Assembly (NCBI RefSeq): GCF_022712095.1
Contig: NZ_JALAHD010000319.1
Span: 1 to 49,476 of the forward strand
Source of the DNA: Chryseobacterium sp.
Lineage (GTDB): Bacteria; Bacteroidota; Bacteroidia; Flavobacteriales; Weeksellaceae
Reading direction: 5' to 3'
DNA: 49,476 nucleotides
This document shows, piece after piece, positions 43,329 to 49,476 of the stretch. The position numbers and the translations under genes are program-made. Below the pieces are notes generated by a model, which saw nothing but the letters and a program-made list of their open reading frames with translations, ran no database searches and was not told the DNA's origin. Position 1 is the stretch's first letter; each line of letters opens with the position of its first letter.

Positions 43329-44510
43329 ATGAAATTAAGCATCTACTTTAAAAATTTTTTCAATAATAGTCAGTCATCGGGAATTATCCTCATTTTTTGT
43401 GTCATTATATCCCTTATTATTGCTAACTCTTCAGCCGGTACTGATTTTCAGAGTTTTTTAGATCTGGAAATAGGTACTCACCTTTTTCATCTTGAATATC
43501 CTGTAAGTATTTGGATCAATGATGGATTGATGGCAATTTTCTTTCTTCTTGTAGGACTGGAAATCAAAAGAGAGCTGATAGAGGGTGAACTTTCTTCTTT
43601 TAAGAATGCTTCCCTTCCCATTTTTGCAGCTATTGGCGGGATGCTTATTCCAGCAGTAATCTATTCTATTTTCAACTCGGGAACAGAATACGGTAACGGC
43701 TGGGGAATTCCTATGGCAACGGATATCGCTTTCTCTCTAGCCATTATTTCCATGCTGGGAAGCAGAATTCCTGGTTCCATTAAAATATTTTTAGCTGCAT
43801 TAGCCATTGTAGATGATTTAGGAGCCATCTTGGTAATTGCTGTTTTTTATACGGATCAAATCCACTGGGTATATCTGATTCTTTCTTTTGTGATCGTAGC
43901 TTTATTATTCCTTCTGAATTTTTTCAAAGTTACGAAGATCATATTCTATCTGATTCCTGGATTATTTTTATGGTATTTTCTGCACCATTCGGGAATCCAC
44001 GCTACTATTGCTGGAGTTTTATTAGCATTCTCCATTCCAACCAATGCTTCAGATACTGAAATATCACCTCTGGAAAAGCTGGAGCATCAGCTGCATATTC
44101 CGGTAAGCTTTTTCATCATGCCTTTATTTGCATTAACGAACACCAATATCACCTTCAACAGTGGAATGGTCGAAGGGTTGACAAGTACATTAGGATTGGG
44201 AATTATCGGAGGATTAGTGATTGGAAAACTGATTGGAATTAATATGTTCTCATTTCTTGCGATCAAACTTAAACTAAGCTCACTCCCTCAAAACAGTTCG
44301 TGGGTGCAGATGCTGGGAGTTGGACTTCTTGCAGGTATAGGATTCACCATGTCCATATTTATTGCTTTGCTTTCCTTTAAAGGACAGATTGAAATTCAGG
44401 ATGAAGCCAAATTTGCGATTCTAATTGCTTCTGTCTTAGCTGCTAGTCTTGGATATATAGTCTTGTATTCAAGCAGTAAAAAAAGAAAAGAGATACCTGA
44501 AGAATATTAA
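43329..44510 (+). CDS. nhaA: Na+/H+ antiporter NhaA
   Basis: The 393-residue membrane protein has about 11-12 helices. It includes the FFLLVGLEIKREL start motif, PMATDIAFSLAIISMLG, the sodium/proton-binding ALAIVDDLGAILVIA with the Asp pair, and GFTMSIFIALLSF near the end. It should exchange Na+ for H+ and protect against alkaline and saline stress. It starts 8 bases after the rsh stop, so it may be co-transcribed with rsh. Confidence 0.96.
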   Translation: MKLSIYFKNFFNNSQSSGIILIFCVIISLIIANSSAGTDFQSFLDLEIGTHLFHLEYPVSIWINDGLMAIFFLLVGLEIKRELIEGELSSFKNASLPIFAAIGGMLIPAVIYSIFNSGTEYGNGWGIPMATDIAFSLAIISMLGSRIPGSIKIFLAALAIVDDLGAILVIAVFYTDQIHWVYLILSFVIVALLFLLNFFKVTKIIFYLIPGLFLWYFLHHSGIHATIAGVLLAFSIPTNASDTEISPLEKLEHQLHIPVSFFIMPLFALTNTNITFNSGMVEGLTSTLGLGIIGGLVIGKLIGINMFSFLAIKLKLSSLPQNSSWVQMLGVGLLAGIGFTMSIFIALLSFKGQIEIQDEAKFAILIASVLAASLGYIVLYSSSKKRKEIPEEY

Positions 44511-44513
44511 ATT

Positions 44514-45518
44514 TTATTTTTTATCCTCTATTTTTCTGAGATGCTCTTCATTAACTTCTGATTCAGATTCTGTATAAGAAGGATAATAGGCTGCTTCTCT
44601 CTTTAAGCCGTCGGAAATAAGTTTTTCAATCCTTAATTTCCTGATGGCCATATTCAGTTCATTTCCAAATAAAAGCAGATAGACATTGACATTAACCCAA
44701 ACCATCAAAAGGATCATACTTCCTATCGAACCGTATAACACATTATAACGGGCAATATTCTTCATATAAAGCGCAAAAAGGTAAGTAGTAAGCACAAATA
44801 GAATAGTTGTTAAAATAGCCCCCGGAACCGCCTGCCTGAATCTGGTAATCTTTACGGTCCCCAGCCAGTAAAACATTGCTAAAAGAATAAAATAAAACAG
44901 AGGGAAAGAAACAAATCCGATAATTTTAGTCAGATTATTCACCAGCCAGGAAATATCATAAGCCGGAGTAAACAGCTTCATTACTACTTCTACATAATAA
45001 ACTCCAAATAAGGCAAGAAATACAATAGTGATAAAACCAATGGTAATAAAAAAGGATAGAATAAATTCTTTAACATCACTTAGTTTTTCTTCTGAATTCT
45101 CATTAAATCCATTGATAAGAGAAAAGGTTCCATTCGTCGCAAATATCAAGGCCAGTACAATGGTAAGATTACTGATTCCTTTCATATTGGGAATAATATT
45201 TTGCTCGATATATCCTCTTACATCACTTTCCATATTGGAAGGGAAAATATTATGCATCAGGACTTCAAAAATATAAAACTGAAGCTTATCATAATGCGGC
45301 ATATAGGGTAAGATGGAAAGCAAAAACAAAATGAAGGGAAAAAGACTGATTGTAAAACTCCAAGAAATAGCAGCTGCCTTCCTTCCTATTTTGTCTTTAA
45401 AAATACCTGAAATGTAGATCTGAAACATCTGCCATACTGAAATTCCCAAAACGGGAATATGAATCCCGTCAAAAAAATCCTGTATTTTTAAAATAAACTT
45501 TGGAGTTTTTATTCCCAT
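44514..45518 (-). CDS. YihY/virulence factor BrkB family membrane protein
   Basis: The protein (334 residues) has about six membrane segments and the family's landmarks: KAAAISWSFTISLFPFILFLL, ATNGTFSLINGFN, and the C-terminal YGSIGSMILLMVWVNVNVYLLLFGNELN. The family was once called RNase BN by mistake; its function is not established. It is convergent with nhaA, 3 bases apart. The start is set by MGIKTPKFI. Confidence 0.9.
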   Translation of the reverse strand: MGIKTPKFILKIQDFFDGIHIPVLGISVWQMFQIYISGIFKDKIGRKAAAISWSFTISLFPFILFLLSILPYMPHYDKLQFYIFEVLMHNIFPSNMESDVRGYIEQNIIPNMKGISNLTIVLALIFATNGTFSLINGFNENSEEKLSDVKEFILSFFITIGFITIVFLALFGVYYVEVVMKLFTPAYDISWLVNNLTKIIGFVSFPLFYFILLAMFYWLGTVKITRFRQAVPGAILTTILFVLTTYLFALYMKNIARYNVLYGSIGSMILLMVWVNVNVYLLLFGNELNMAIRKLRIEKLISDGLKREAAYYPSYTESESEVNEEHLRKIEDKK

Positions 45519-45558
45519 ATATTATTTTGCTTTGAATGCCTAATGAAAATTCATAATA

Positions 45559-45566
45559 CAAATTTA
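45559..45566 (-). promoter_or_regulatory. Candidate -7 box for the YihY gene
   Basis: On the minus strand the sequence is TAAATTTG, a full match to TAnnTTTG, 40 bases before the ATG at 45518. No clear -33 TTG at the expected spacing. Confidence 0.4.
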
Positions 45567-45751
45567 AGGGAATTTATCTATAATACTTAATTCTTTCCCT
45601 TAACCCAAATGTAACCAATTTATTTCATCAGAATCTATATTAGGTAAAAGTACTGATTTTTTAGATTTCTCATTCTTTTCTATTCCAGAACATGCTAATC
45701 ATAAATCTTAAAATGATAGTAAGAATATGAAGTTATTCCTGAATTTATGAA

Positions 45752-45759
45752 TATCTTTG
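45752..45759 (+). promoter_or_regulatory. Candidate -7 box for rlmH
   Basis: TATCTTTG fits TAnnTTTG exactly and lies 33 bases before the ATG at 45793. The -33 element is not clear. Confidence 0.5.
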
Positions 45760-45792
45760 GGCTTTCATTCTTATGAATTATGATTGCAACAA

Positions 45793-46266
45793 ATGAGAAT
45801 TAATTTACTTTGTATTGGCAAAACGGACGACAAGGAGATCTCGAGTCTAATTAATTATTATTTAAACCGCCTCCCAAAACACTGGAATTTTGAGATTACA
45901 GAAATTCCGGATGTAAAAAATGCGAAAAATTTATCTCCGGAACTTCTTAAGAAAGAGGAAGCCAAATTATTTCTCAATCAGATTGACAGGACCGATCTTG
46001 TTATTATTCTGGATGAAAAAGGCAAACAGTTTACCAGCAGAGAGTTTTCCCAGAAAATTGATAGCTGGATGAATTCTTCCGTGAAAAAAGTACATATTTT
46101 AATCGGAGGAGCTTATGGGTTTTCTGATGAAATTTATTCTAGGGCCAATGAAAAGATCTCTCTTTCCAAAATGACCTTTACCCATCAGATGATCCGTCTG
46201 TTCATTGTTGAACAACTCTATCGTGCAGATCAGATTTTACAGGGTAAGCCTTACCATAACGATTAA
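45793..46266 (+). CDS. rlmH: 23S rRNA (pseudouridine(1915)-N3)-methyltransferase
   Basis: RlmH methylates pseudouridine 1915 of 23S rRNA in the assembled 70S ribosome. With the ATG at 45793 (MRINLLCIGKT) the protein is 157 residues, the standard length; a TTG codon 9 bases upstream would also be in frame. Motifs are LIGGAYGFSDEI for the SAM knot and LSKMTFTHQMIRLFIVEQLYRADQI at the C-terminus, ending in YHND. It converges on the TPR gene, 1 base apart. Confidence 0.97.
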   Translation: MRINLLCIGKTDDKEISSLINYYLNRLPKHWNFEITEIPDVKNAKNLSPELLKKEEAKLFLNQIDRTDLVIILDEKGKQFTSREFSQKIDSWMNSSVKKVHILIGGAYGFSDEIYSRANEKISLSKMTFTHQMIRLFIVEQLYRADQILQGKPYHND

Positions 46267-46267
46267 T

Positions 46268-47074
46268 TTATTTTTTCTCGCAACGGGTATAATAATCGGT
46301 AAGGATCGTTTTTTCATATCCTAAGTTTACAGCTTTATCTAAATTGGAACAGGCTTCTTTGTCTTTACCGGAATCAAATAAAATCAAAGCTCTGGTTACA
46401 TAGGATTGTGCAAATGTAGGATCAATTGAAATCGCTTTATTAACATCTGCAAAAGCTTCTTTAGTTTTTTTCATTTTAAAATAAACATCTGCTCTTCCGG
46501 TATAAAGAAGTGACTCAGGCTTTTCTGCAAGAAGCCGATTATAATCTTTCAAAGCACCTTCGAGATCTCCGTTATTTTTTTTAAGATTGGCTAGGCCTGT
46601 TCTAGCATAGATATTCTCAGGATCAAAACTTAAAATCTGATTTAAGTCCTGAGCTGCCAGATCCTTTTTCCCTGTATCATCATAAATCCGGGAACGGGTA
46701 AGATACATTTCCACATTCTCAGGTTCAATCTGCAGGCCTTTATTCACATATTCCAATGCTTTTGCCTTACTACCCCTCTGGCCATGAAGTGACGCCAGAT
46801 TAGCGTATACCTGAGCGGATAAAGGATTAGCCTTTAAGGCAGATTCATATGATTTGAAAGCCAGACTCGTTTTTCCCAACCGTCTCTGGGAGGTTCCTAA
46901 ATTATTATAATATTCAGATTGAAATTTCTGAATTTTCTCTTGTCCGGCAAGCTTGGAGTATTGTTCTTCAGCACATTTATAATCTGCTTTTTTAAAGCAT
47001 TCTTCAGCTGCTTTTGCGTCCTGTGCGTAATGTATGGATGAAAAAAGAATAGGAAGTAATAAAAGGATTTTCAT
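46268..47074 (-). CDS. Exported TPR-repeat protein
   Basis: The real start is probably the ATG at 47074 (MKILLLLPILFSS), giving 268 residues with a signal peptide. The longer frame to 47245 lies within the upstream gene. After the signal peptide come about six tetratricopeptide repeats (for example YNNLGTSQRRLGKTSLAFKSYESALKANP and VYANLASLHGQRGSKAKALEYVNKGLQIEP, quoted here as key parts NLGTSQRRLGK and NLASLHGQRGS). It probably acts as a protein-interaction scaffold in the periplasm. The start overlaps the PAP2 stop in an ATGA. Confidence 0.88.
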   Translation of the reverse strand: MKILLLLPILFSSIHYAQDAKAAEECFKKADYKCAEEQYSKLAGQEKIQKFQSEYYNNLGTSQRRLGKTSLAFKSYESALKANPLSAQVYANLASLHGQRGSKAKALEYVNKGLQIEPENVEMYLTRSRIYDDTGKKDLAAQDLNQILSFDPENIYARTGLANLKKNNGDLEGALKDYNRLLAEKPESLLYTGRADVYFKMKKTKEAFADVNKAISIDPTFAQSYVTRALILFDSGKDKEACSNLDKAVNLGYEKTILTDYYTRCEKK

Positions 47075-47637
47075 GTGGCTTTTTTTTGTTTGCTGATCAC
47101 TTTCTTGGCGAGCGTAGCAAAAAGCCCTCCCAATAAAAATCCAACAATCGCCCCCACCAAAATATCCATTGGGAAATGCACACCTAAATATATTCTGCTG
47201 TAAGAAACTACAATAGCCCATCCAAATATGGCATATGGAAACCATTTTAATTTCTTTCTTAATAGAATACTCAAATAACTTGCCAAAAAGAAAGTATTAG
47301 AAGCATGGGCTGAATAAAAGCCATACTGTCCCCCACATTTCACAATCCTCATATGATCTATCAGTGTAGGATCATGGCAAGGTCTCAATCTTGCTATTCC
47401 AAATTTAAATACAGAAGCAAGCTGATCCGAAACGGTAGCCCCGATAGCAATAAATATAAGAATATATACTAAAGATCTTAGATTATAACTTTTCAGTAAA
47501 AAATAAAGAAAAATAATATAGAGCGGAATCCAGATCCAGGTGGAAGAAATCATCATCCAAAACTGATCAAAAGAAGAGTCCCCTAGATTATTGAGATATA
47601 AAAAGACGTGCTTGTCTTCCTGAACTATTTCTTCCAT
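47071..47637 (-). CDS. PAP2-family membrane phosphatase
   Basis: The 188-residue protein has about five membrane segments and the phosphatase signature: KFGIARLRPCHDP (motif 1, K..RP), YSAHASNTF (motif 2), and SRIYLGVHFPMDILVGA (motif 3, SR.....H...D). It is expected to remove phosphate from lipid substrates such as undecaprenyl diphosphate or phosphatidylglycerol phosphate. It lies 5 bases behind tatA and overlaps the TPR gene by 4 bases, so the three are co-transcribed. Confidence 0.94.
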   Translation of the reverse strand: MEEIVQEDKHVFLYLNNLGDSSFDQFWMMISSTWIWIPLYIIFLYFLLKSYNLRSLVYILIFIAIGATVSDQLASVFKFGIARLRPCHDPTLIDHMRIVKCGGQYGFYSAHASNTFFLASYLSILLRKKLKWFPYAIFGWAIVVSYSRIYLGVHFPMDILVGAIVGFLLGGLFATLAKKVISKQKKAT

Positions 47638-47642
47638 TATGA

Positions 47643-47972
47643 TTATCGGCTTACAGGTCCTTCATGTGATTCATCATCAGCAGGCTTTGGTTTTGGATCT
47701 GCAGAAGAAGGTTCCGTGATAATATCTTTCTCAATATTTTTTACAGGATTAAAATCTTTTGCAGCATCTTTCACCTTTTCAATTTCACGTTTAATTTCAG
47801 AAACAGGATTATCTGTTTCTTTCATGATCTCAGTTTTAATATCTTCTACTGCACCACGCATTTTTCTAACCCCAGCTCCAAGGTCACGGGCAATCTGAGG
47901 AAGTTTATCCGGTCCAAATAATACAACGATTGCAATTGCAATCAGTGCCATTTCTCCAATGCTTAGTTCCAT
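47643..47972 (-). CDS. tatA: Sec-independent protein translocase TatA/TatB family
   Basis: The 109-residue protein has one N-terminal membrane helix (about 5-20), the FGPDKLPQIARDLG hinge and amphipathic helix, and a charged, helical C-terminal tail. This is the design of TatA/TatE, and the short TM with FGP favours the Bacteroidota TatA type. It helps build the twin-arginine pore. It is the first gene of the operon. Other Tat genes are not nearby. Confidence 0.92.
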   Translation of the reverse strand: MELSIGEMALIAIAIVVLFGPDKLPQIARDLGAGVRKMRGAVEDIKTEIMKETDNPVSEIKREIEKVKDAAKDFNPVKNIEKDIITEPSSADPKPKPADDESHEGPVSR

Positions 47973-48069
47973 GTTGTAAAATTACAAAAGATTATACACA
48001 TATTGAATCCCCACTTAAATTTTAAAGAAATTTTAAGATTTATAAATATTTATTAGCAATTAATAATCA

Positions 48070-48077
48070 CAAAGTAA
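48070..48077 (-). promoter_or_regulatory. Weak -7-like box ahead of tatA
   Basis: On the minus strand TTACTTTG matches seven of eight positions including the TTTG core, about 100 bases before the tatA ATG. The 239-base gap (47973-48211) is AT-rich and shows nothing else I can support. Confidence 0.25.
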
Positions 48078-48211
48078 AAACAGTGAATATTTTACTCTAA
48101 TATACTTTTCTCATCTCATTTAGAATAAAATTAGATTCTATTCTGAATGCAATTTATTTCCATTTTCAACAAAAAAAGAACTTTATACTCTAATTCCCTT
48201 TTATATTGAAA

Positions 48212-49429
48212 TTATTTCTTTTTTTTCTGAAAAGCAGAATAAGTCACCATCAAACCAAGCCCCATTAAGATAAATGCAAGGAAGAAAGGCGCTCCTGGGA
48301 ATTTAACGGGCGCTTCATCATGGGTAAAATAATAAAAGAGATTCGTCATCATCGGAGGCCCGATAATCGAAGTAGCACTCATCAGACTTGTTAATGATCC
48401 CTGAAGTTCTCCCTGTTCATTGGCAGGAACACTTTTGGTAATCACAGACTGAAGTGCCGGACCACATATTCCCCCTAAACAATAAGGAATAAGAAACACG
48501 AACATCATCCAGCCTTCCGTAGCAAAGGAAAATAACAGCATCCCAATCGCATTAAGAGCCAATCCATAATATATACTCTTTTCTTCTCCCAGTTTTGGAG
48601 CTGTCCATCTTATCAGAACCCCCTGTACCAGTCCTACTAATAAGCCTGTTACTCCGAGTGAAATCCCTACCATTCTTTCTGTCCAGCTGAATTCATACAT
48701 GGTAAAGAAGCTCCAGTTGCTTTGCACTGCATGTCCTGCAATATAAATTAAAATCAAGGCAAATATTAATGCTGAGATTTCGGGATGCTTACCCAAAAAC
48801 TTAAATGATCCTACAGGATTAGCCCTTTTCCATTCAAATTTTCTTCTCTTTTCTTTATCCAGACTTTCCGGAAGTATGAAATAACCATAGAGAAAATTAA
48901 GCATACAAAGTATCGCTGCGGCATAGAAAGGAACACGGGCACCATAATGCCCTAAGATACCACCGATTACCGGTCCTATAATAAATCCCAGCCCAAAAGC
49001 TGCACCTATCATCCCAAAGTTTTTCGCTCGGTCTTCATCAGTTGAAATATCAGCAATATAAGCGCTTGCAGTAGTTACGCTTGCCCCTGTAATTCCCGCA
49101 ATTATCCTTCCGATAAATAACCATAGAATTGTCGGAGAAAGTGCAAGCAAAATATAATCTACAGCAAAGCCAAAAAGAGAAATAAGAATAATAGGCCTAC
49201 GCCCATATTTATCACTCAGATTCCCCACCACAGGAGAGAATATAAATTGGGTAAATGCATATGCAAATCCCAGCCAACCACCATATTTGGCAGCCTCACT
49301 GATATCACTGTGAATGAGCTCTTCAATAAGCTTGGGAACAACGGGAATAATGATTCCCCATCCTGTAATATCAATCAGTAGCGTTATGAAAATAAAGCCA
49401 ATAGCGGCTTTCTTTTTTGAATTTTCCAT
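48212..49429 (-). CDS. MFS efflux protein, TetA-like (TCR/Tet family)
   Basis: The 405-residue protein has 12 membrane helices. The GNLSDKYGRRPIIL motif between helices 2 and 3 is the major facilitator signature of drug exporters, and GWGIIIPVVPKLIEELIHSD is typical of the TCR/Tet subfamily. The Tet-like GAAFGLGFIIGPVIGG is motif C of exporters. The substrate cannot be told from sequence, and relatives of this type in Flavobacteriia are chromosomal, so tetracycline resistance should not be assumed. Confidence 0.9.
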   Translation of the reverse strand: MENSKKKAAIGFIFITLLIDITGWGIIIPVVPKLIEELIHSDISEAAKYGGWLGFAYAFTQFIFSPVVGNLSDKYGRRPIILISLFGFAVDYILLALSPTILWLFIGRIIAGITGASVTTASAYIADISTDEDRAKNFGMIGAAFGLGFIIGPVIGGILGHYGARVPFYAAAILCMLNFLYGYFILPESLDKEKRRKFEWKRANPVGSFKFLGKHPEISALIFALILIYIAGHAVQSNWSFFTMYEFSWTERMVGISLGVTGLLVGLVQGVLIRWTAPKLGEEKSIYYGLALNAIGMLLFSFATEGWMMFVFLIPYCLGGICGPALQSVITKSVPANEQGELQGSLTSLMSATSIIGPPMMTNLFYYFTHDEAPVKFPGAPFFLAFILMGLGLMVTYSAFQKKKK

Positions 49430-49436
49430 CTTGGTG

Positions 49437-49444
49437 CAAAAATA
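49437..49444 (-). promoter_or_regulatory. Candidate -7 box of the Tet-like MFS gene
   Basis: On the minus strand TATTTTTG fits TAnnTTTG exactly. It ends 8 bases before the ATG at 49429, so this mRNA could be nearly leaderless, as also suspected for the pyr leader. The -33 region is close to the window edge and shows no clear TTG. Confidence 0.4.
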
Positions 49445-49476
49445 ATAAAATCAGGATAATAATATTAATATTATGG

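Noticed and set aside
47075..47245. 57-residue N-terminal extension of the TPR protein
   Set aside because: It lies inside the PAP2 gene in another frame. The ATG at 47074 gives a clean signal peptide and an ATGA overlap with PAP2.
48212..49429. Acquired tetracycline-resistance gene
   Set aside because: Base composition is like its neighbours, no mobile element or resistance context is present, and TCR/Tet-like MFS proteins are common on chromosomes in this group.

Overview
The window looks like a chromosomal segment of a member of the Bacteroidota, class Flavobacteriia, most likely Chryseobacterium or a close relative in the Weeksellaceae. The basis is low GC, promoters of the Bacteroidota type (-33 TTG / -7 TAnnTTTG) in front of several genes, few Shine-Dalgarno sequences, and the type of arginine cluster, which uses an acylornithine carbamoyltransferase. 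I see no phage, complete insertion sequence, CRISPR array, rRNA or tRNA.

Region by region. (1) 1-6.1 kb: thioredoxin reductase, a lipoprotein-like hydrolase, DNA polymerase III delta (holA) divergent by only 6 bp from an orphan HsdR-N-like nuclease-domain protein, an NhaC-type antiporter and a secreted dienelactone-hydrolase-like protein. (2) 6.2-10.9 kb, all on the minus strand: cupin, GNAT, DUF2911, DinB-like, Crp/Fnr-like regulator, Ada-type DNA alkylation repair/regulator, and a PEP-mutase/isocitrate-lyase-family enzyme. (3) 11-14.1 kb: an unusual ABC ATPase with a partner membrane protein that carries a very large extracytoplasmic domain. (4) 14.4-20.3 kb: pyrimidine/carbamoyl-phosphate operon pyrB-carA-[four-helix-bundle gene]-carB. 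It is preceded by what appears to be a transcription attenuator with a 23-codon leader ORF, and it is interrupted between carA and carB by a small element with imperfect terminal inverted repeats. (5) 20.4-29.7 kb: an Lrp/AsnC regulator, then the arginine operon read on the minus strand as GNAT (N-acyltransferase) - argG - argC - argD - argF' - argB - argE-like - argH. A small zinc-ribbon/HTH protein resembling the IS1 InsA N-terminus diverges from it across an AT-rich region with phased direct repeats. (6) 29.9-40.4 kb, plus strand: an acetate/propionate-type cluster with an outer-membrane porin, an MHS-family transporter, two small membrane proteins, an SLC5-STAC-histidine kinase, a receiver-only response regulator, a PrpE-like acyl-CoA synthetase and acetyl-CoA synthetase. 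(7) 40.6-49.4 kb: small unknown protein, RelA/SpoT (p)ppGpp enzyme, NhaA, YihY-family protein, RlmH, a tatA-PAP2-TPR operon and a Tet-like MFS exporter.

How they work together: carA/carB make carbamoyl phosphate for both pyrB (pyrimidines) and argF' (arginine), so the pyr and arg clusters form one metabolic block with an Lrp-family gene between them. The SLC5 kinase/receiver pair sits in tandem with the two acyl-CoA synthetases, which suggests nutrient sensing of short-chain carboxylates resembling the CrbS/CrbR acetate switch of gammaproteobacteria, but with no DNA-binding domain on the response regulator.

The observations I consider most worth follow-up are the pyr leader attenuator (20161-20295), the inverted-repeat element inside the car operon (17634-18074), and the InsA-like protein with the phased repeats at the arginine operon (29128-29683). 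Families were assigned by reading motifs, not by database search. The first 257 bases hold no gene I can support beyond the trxB terminator.
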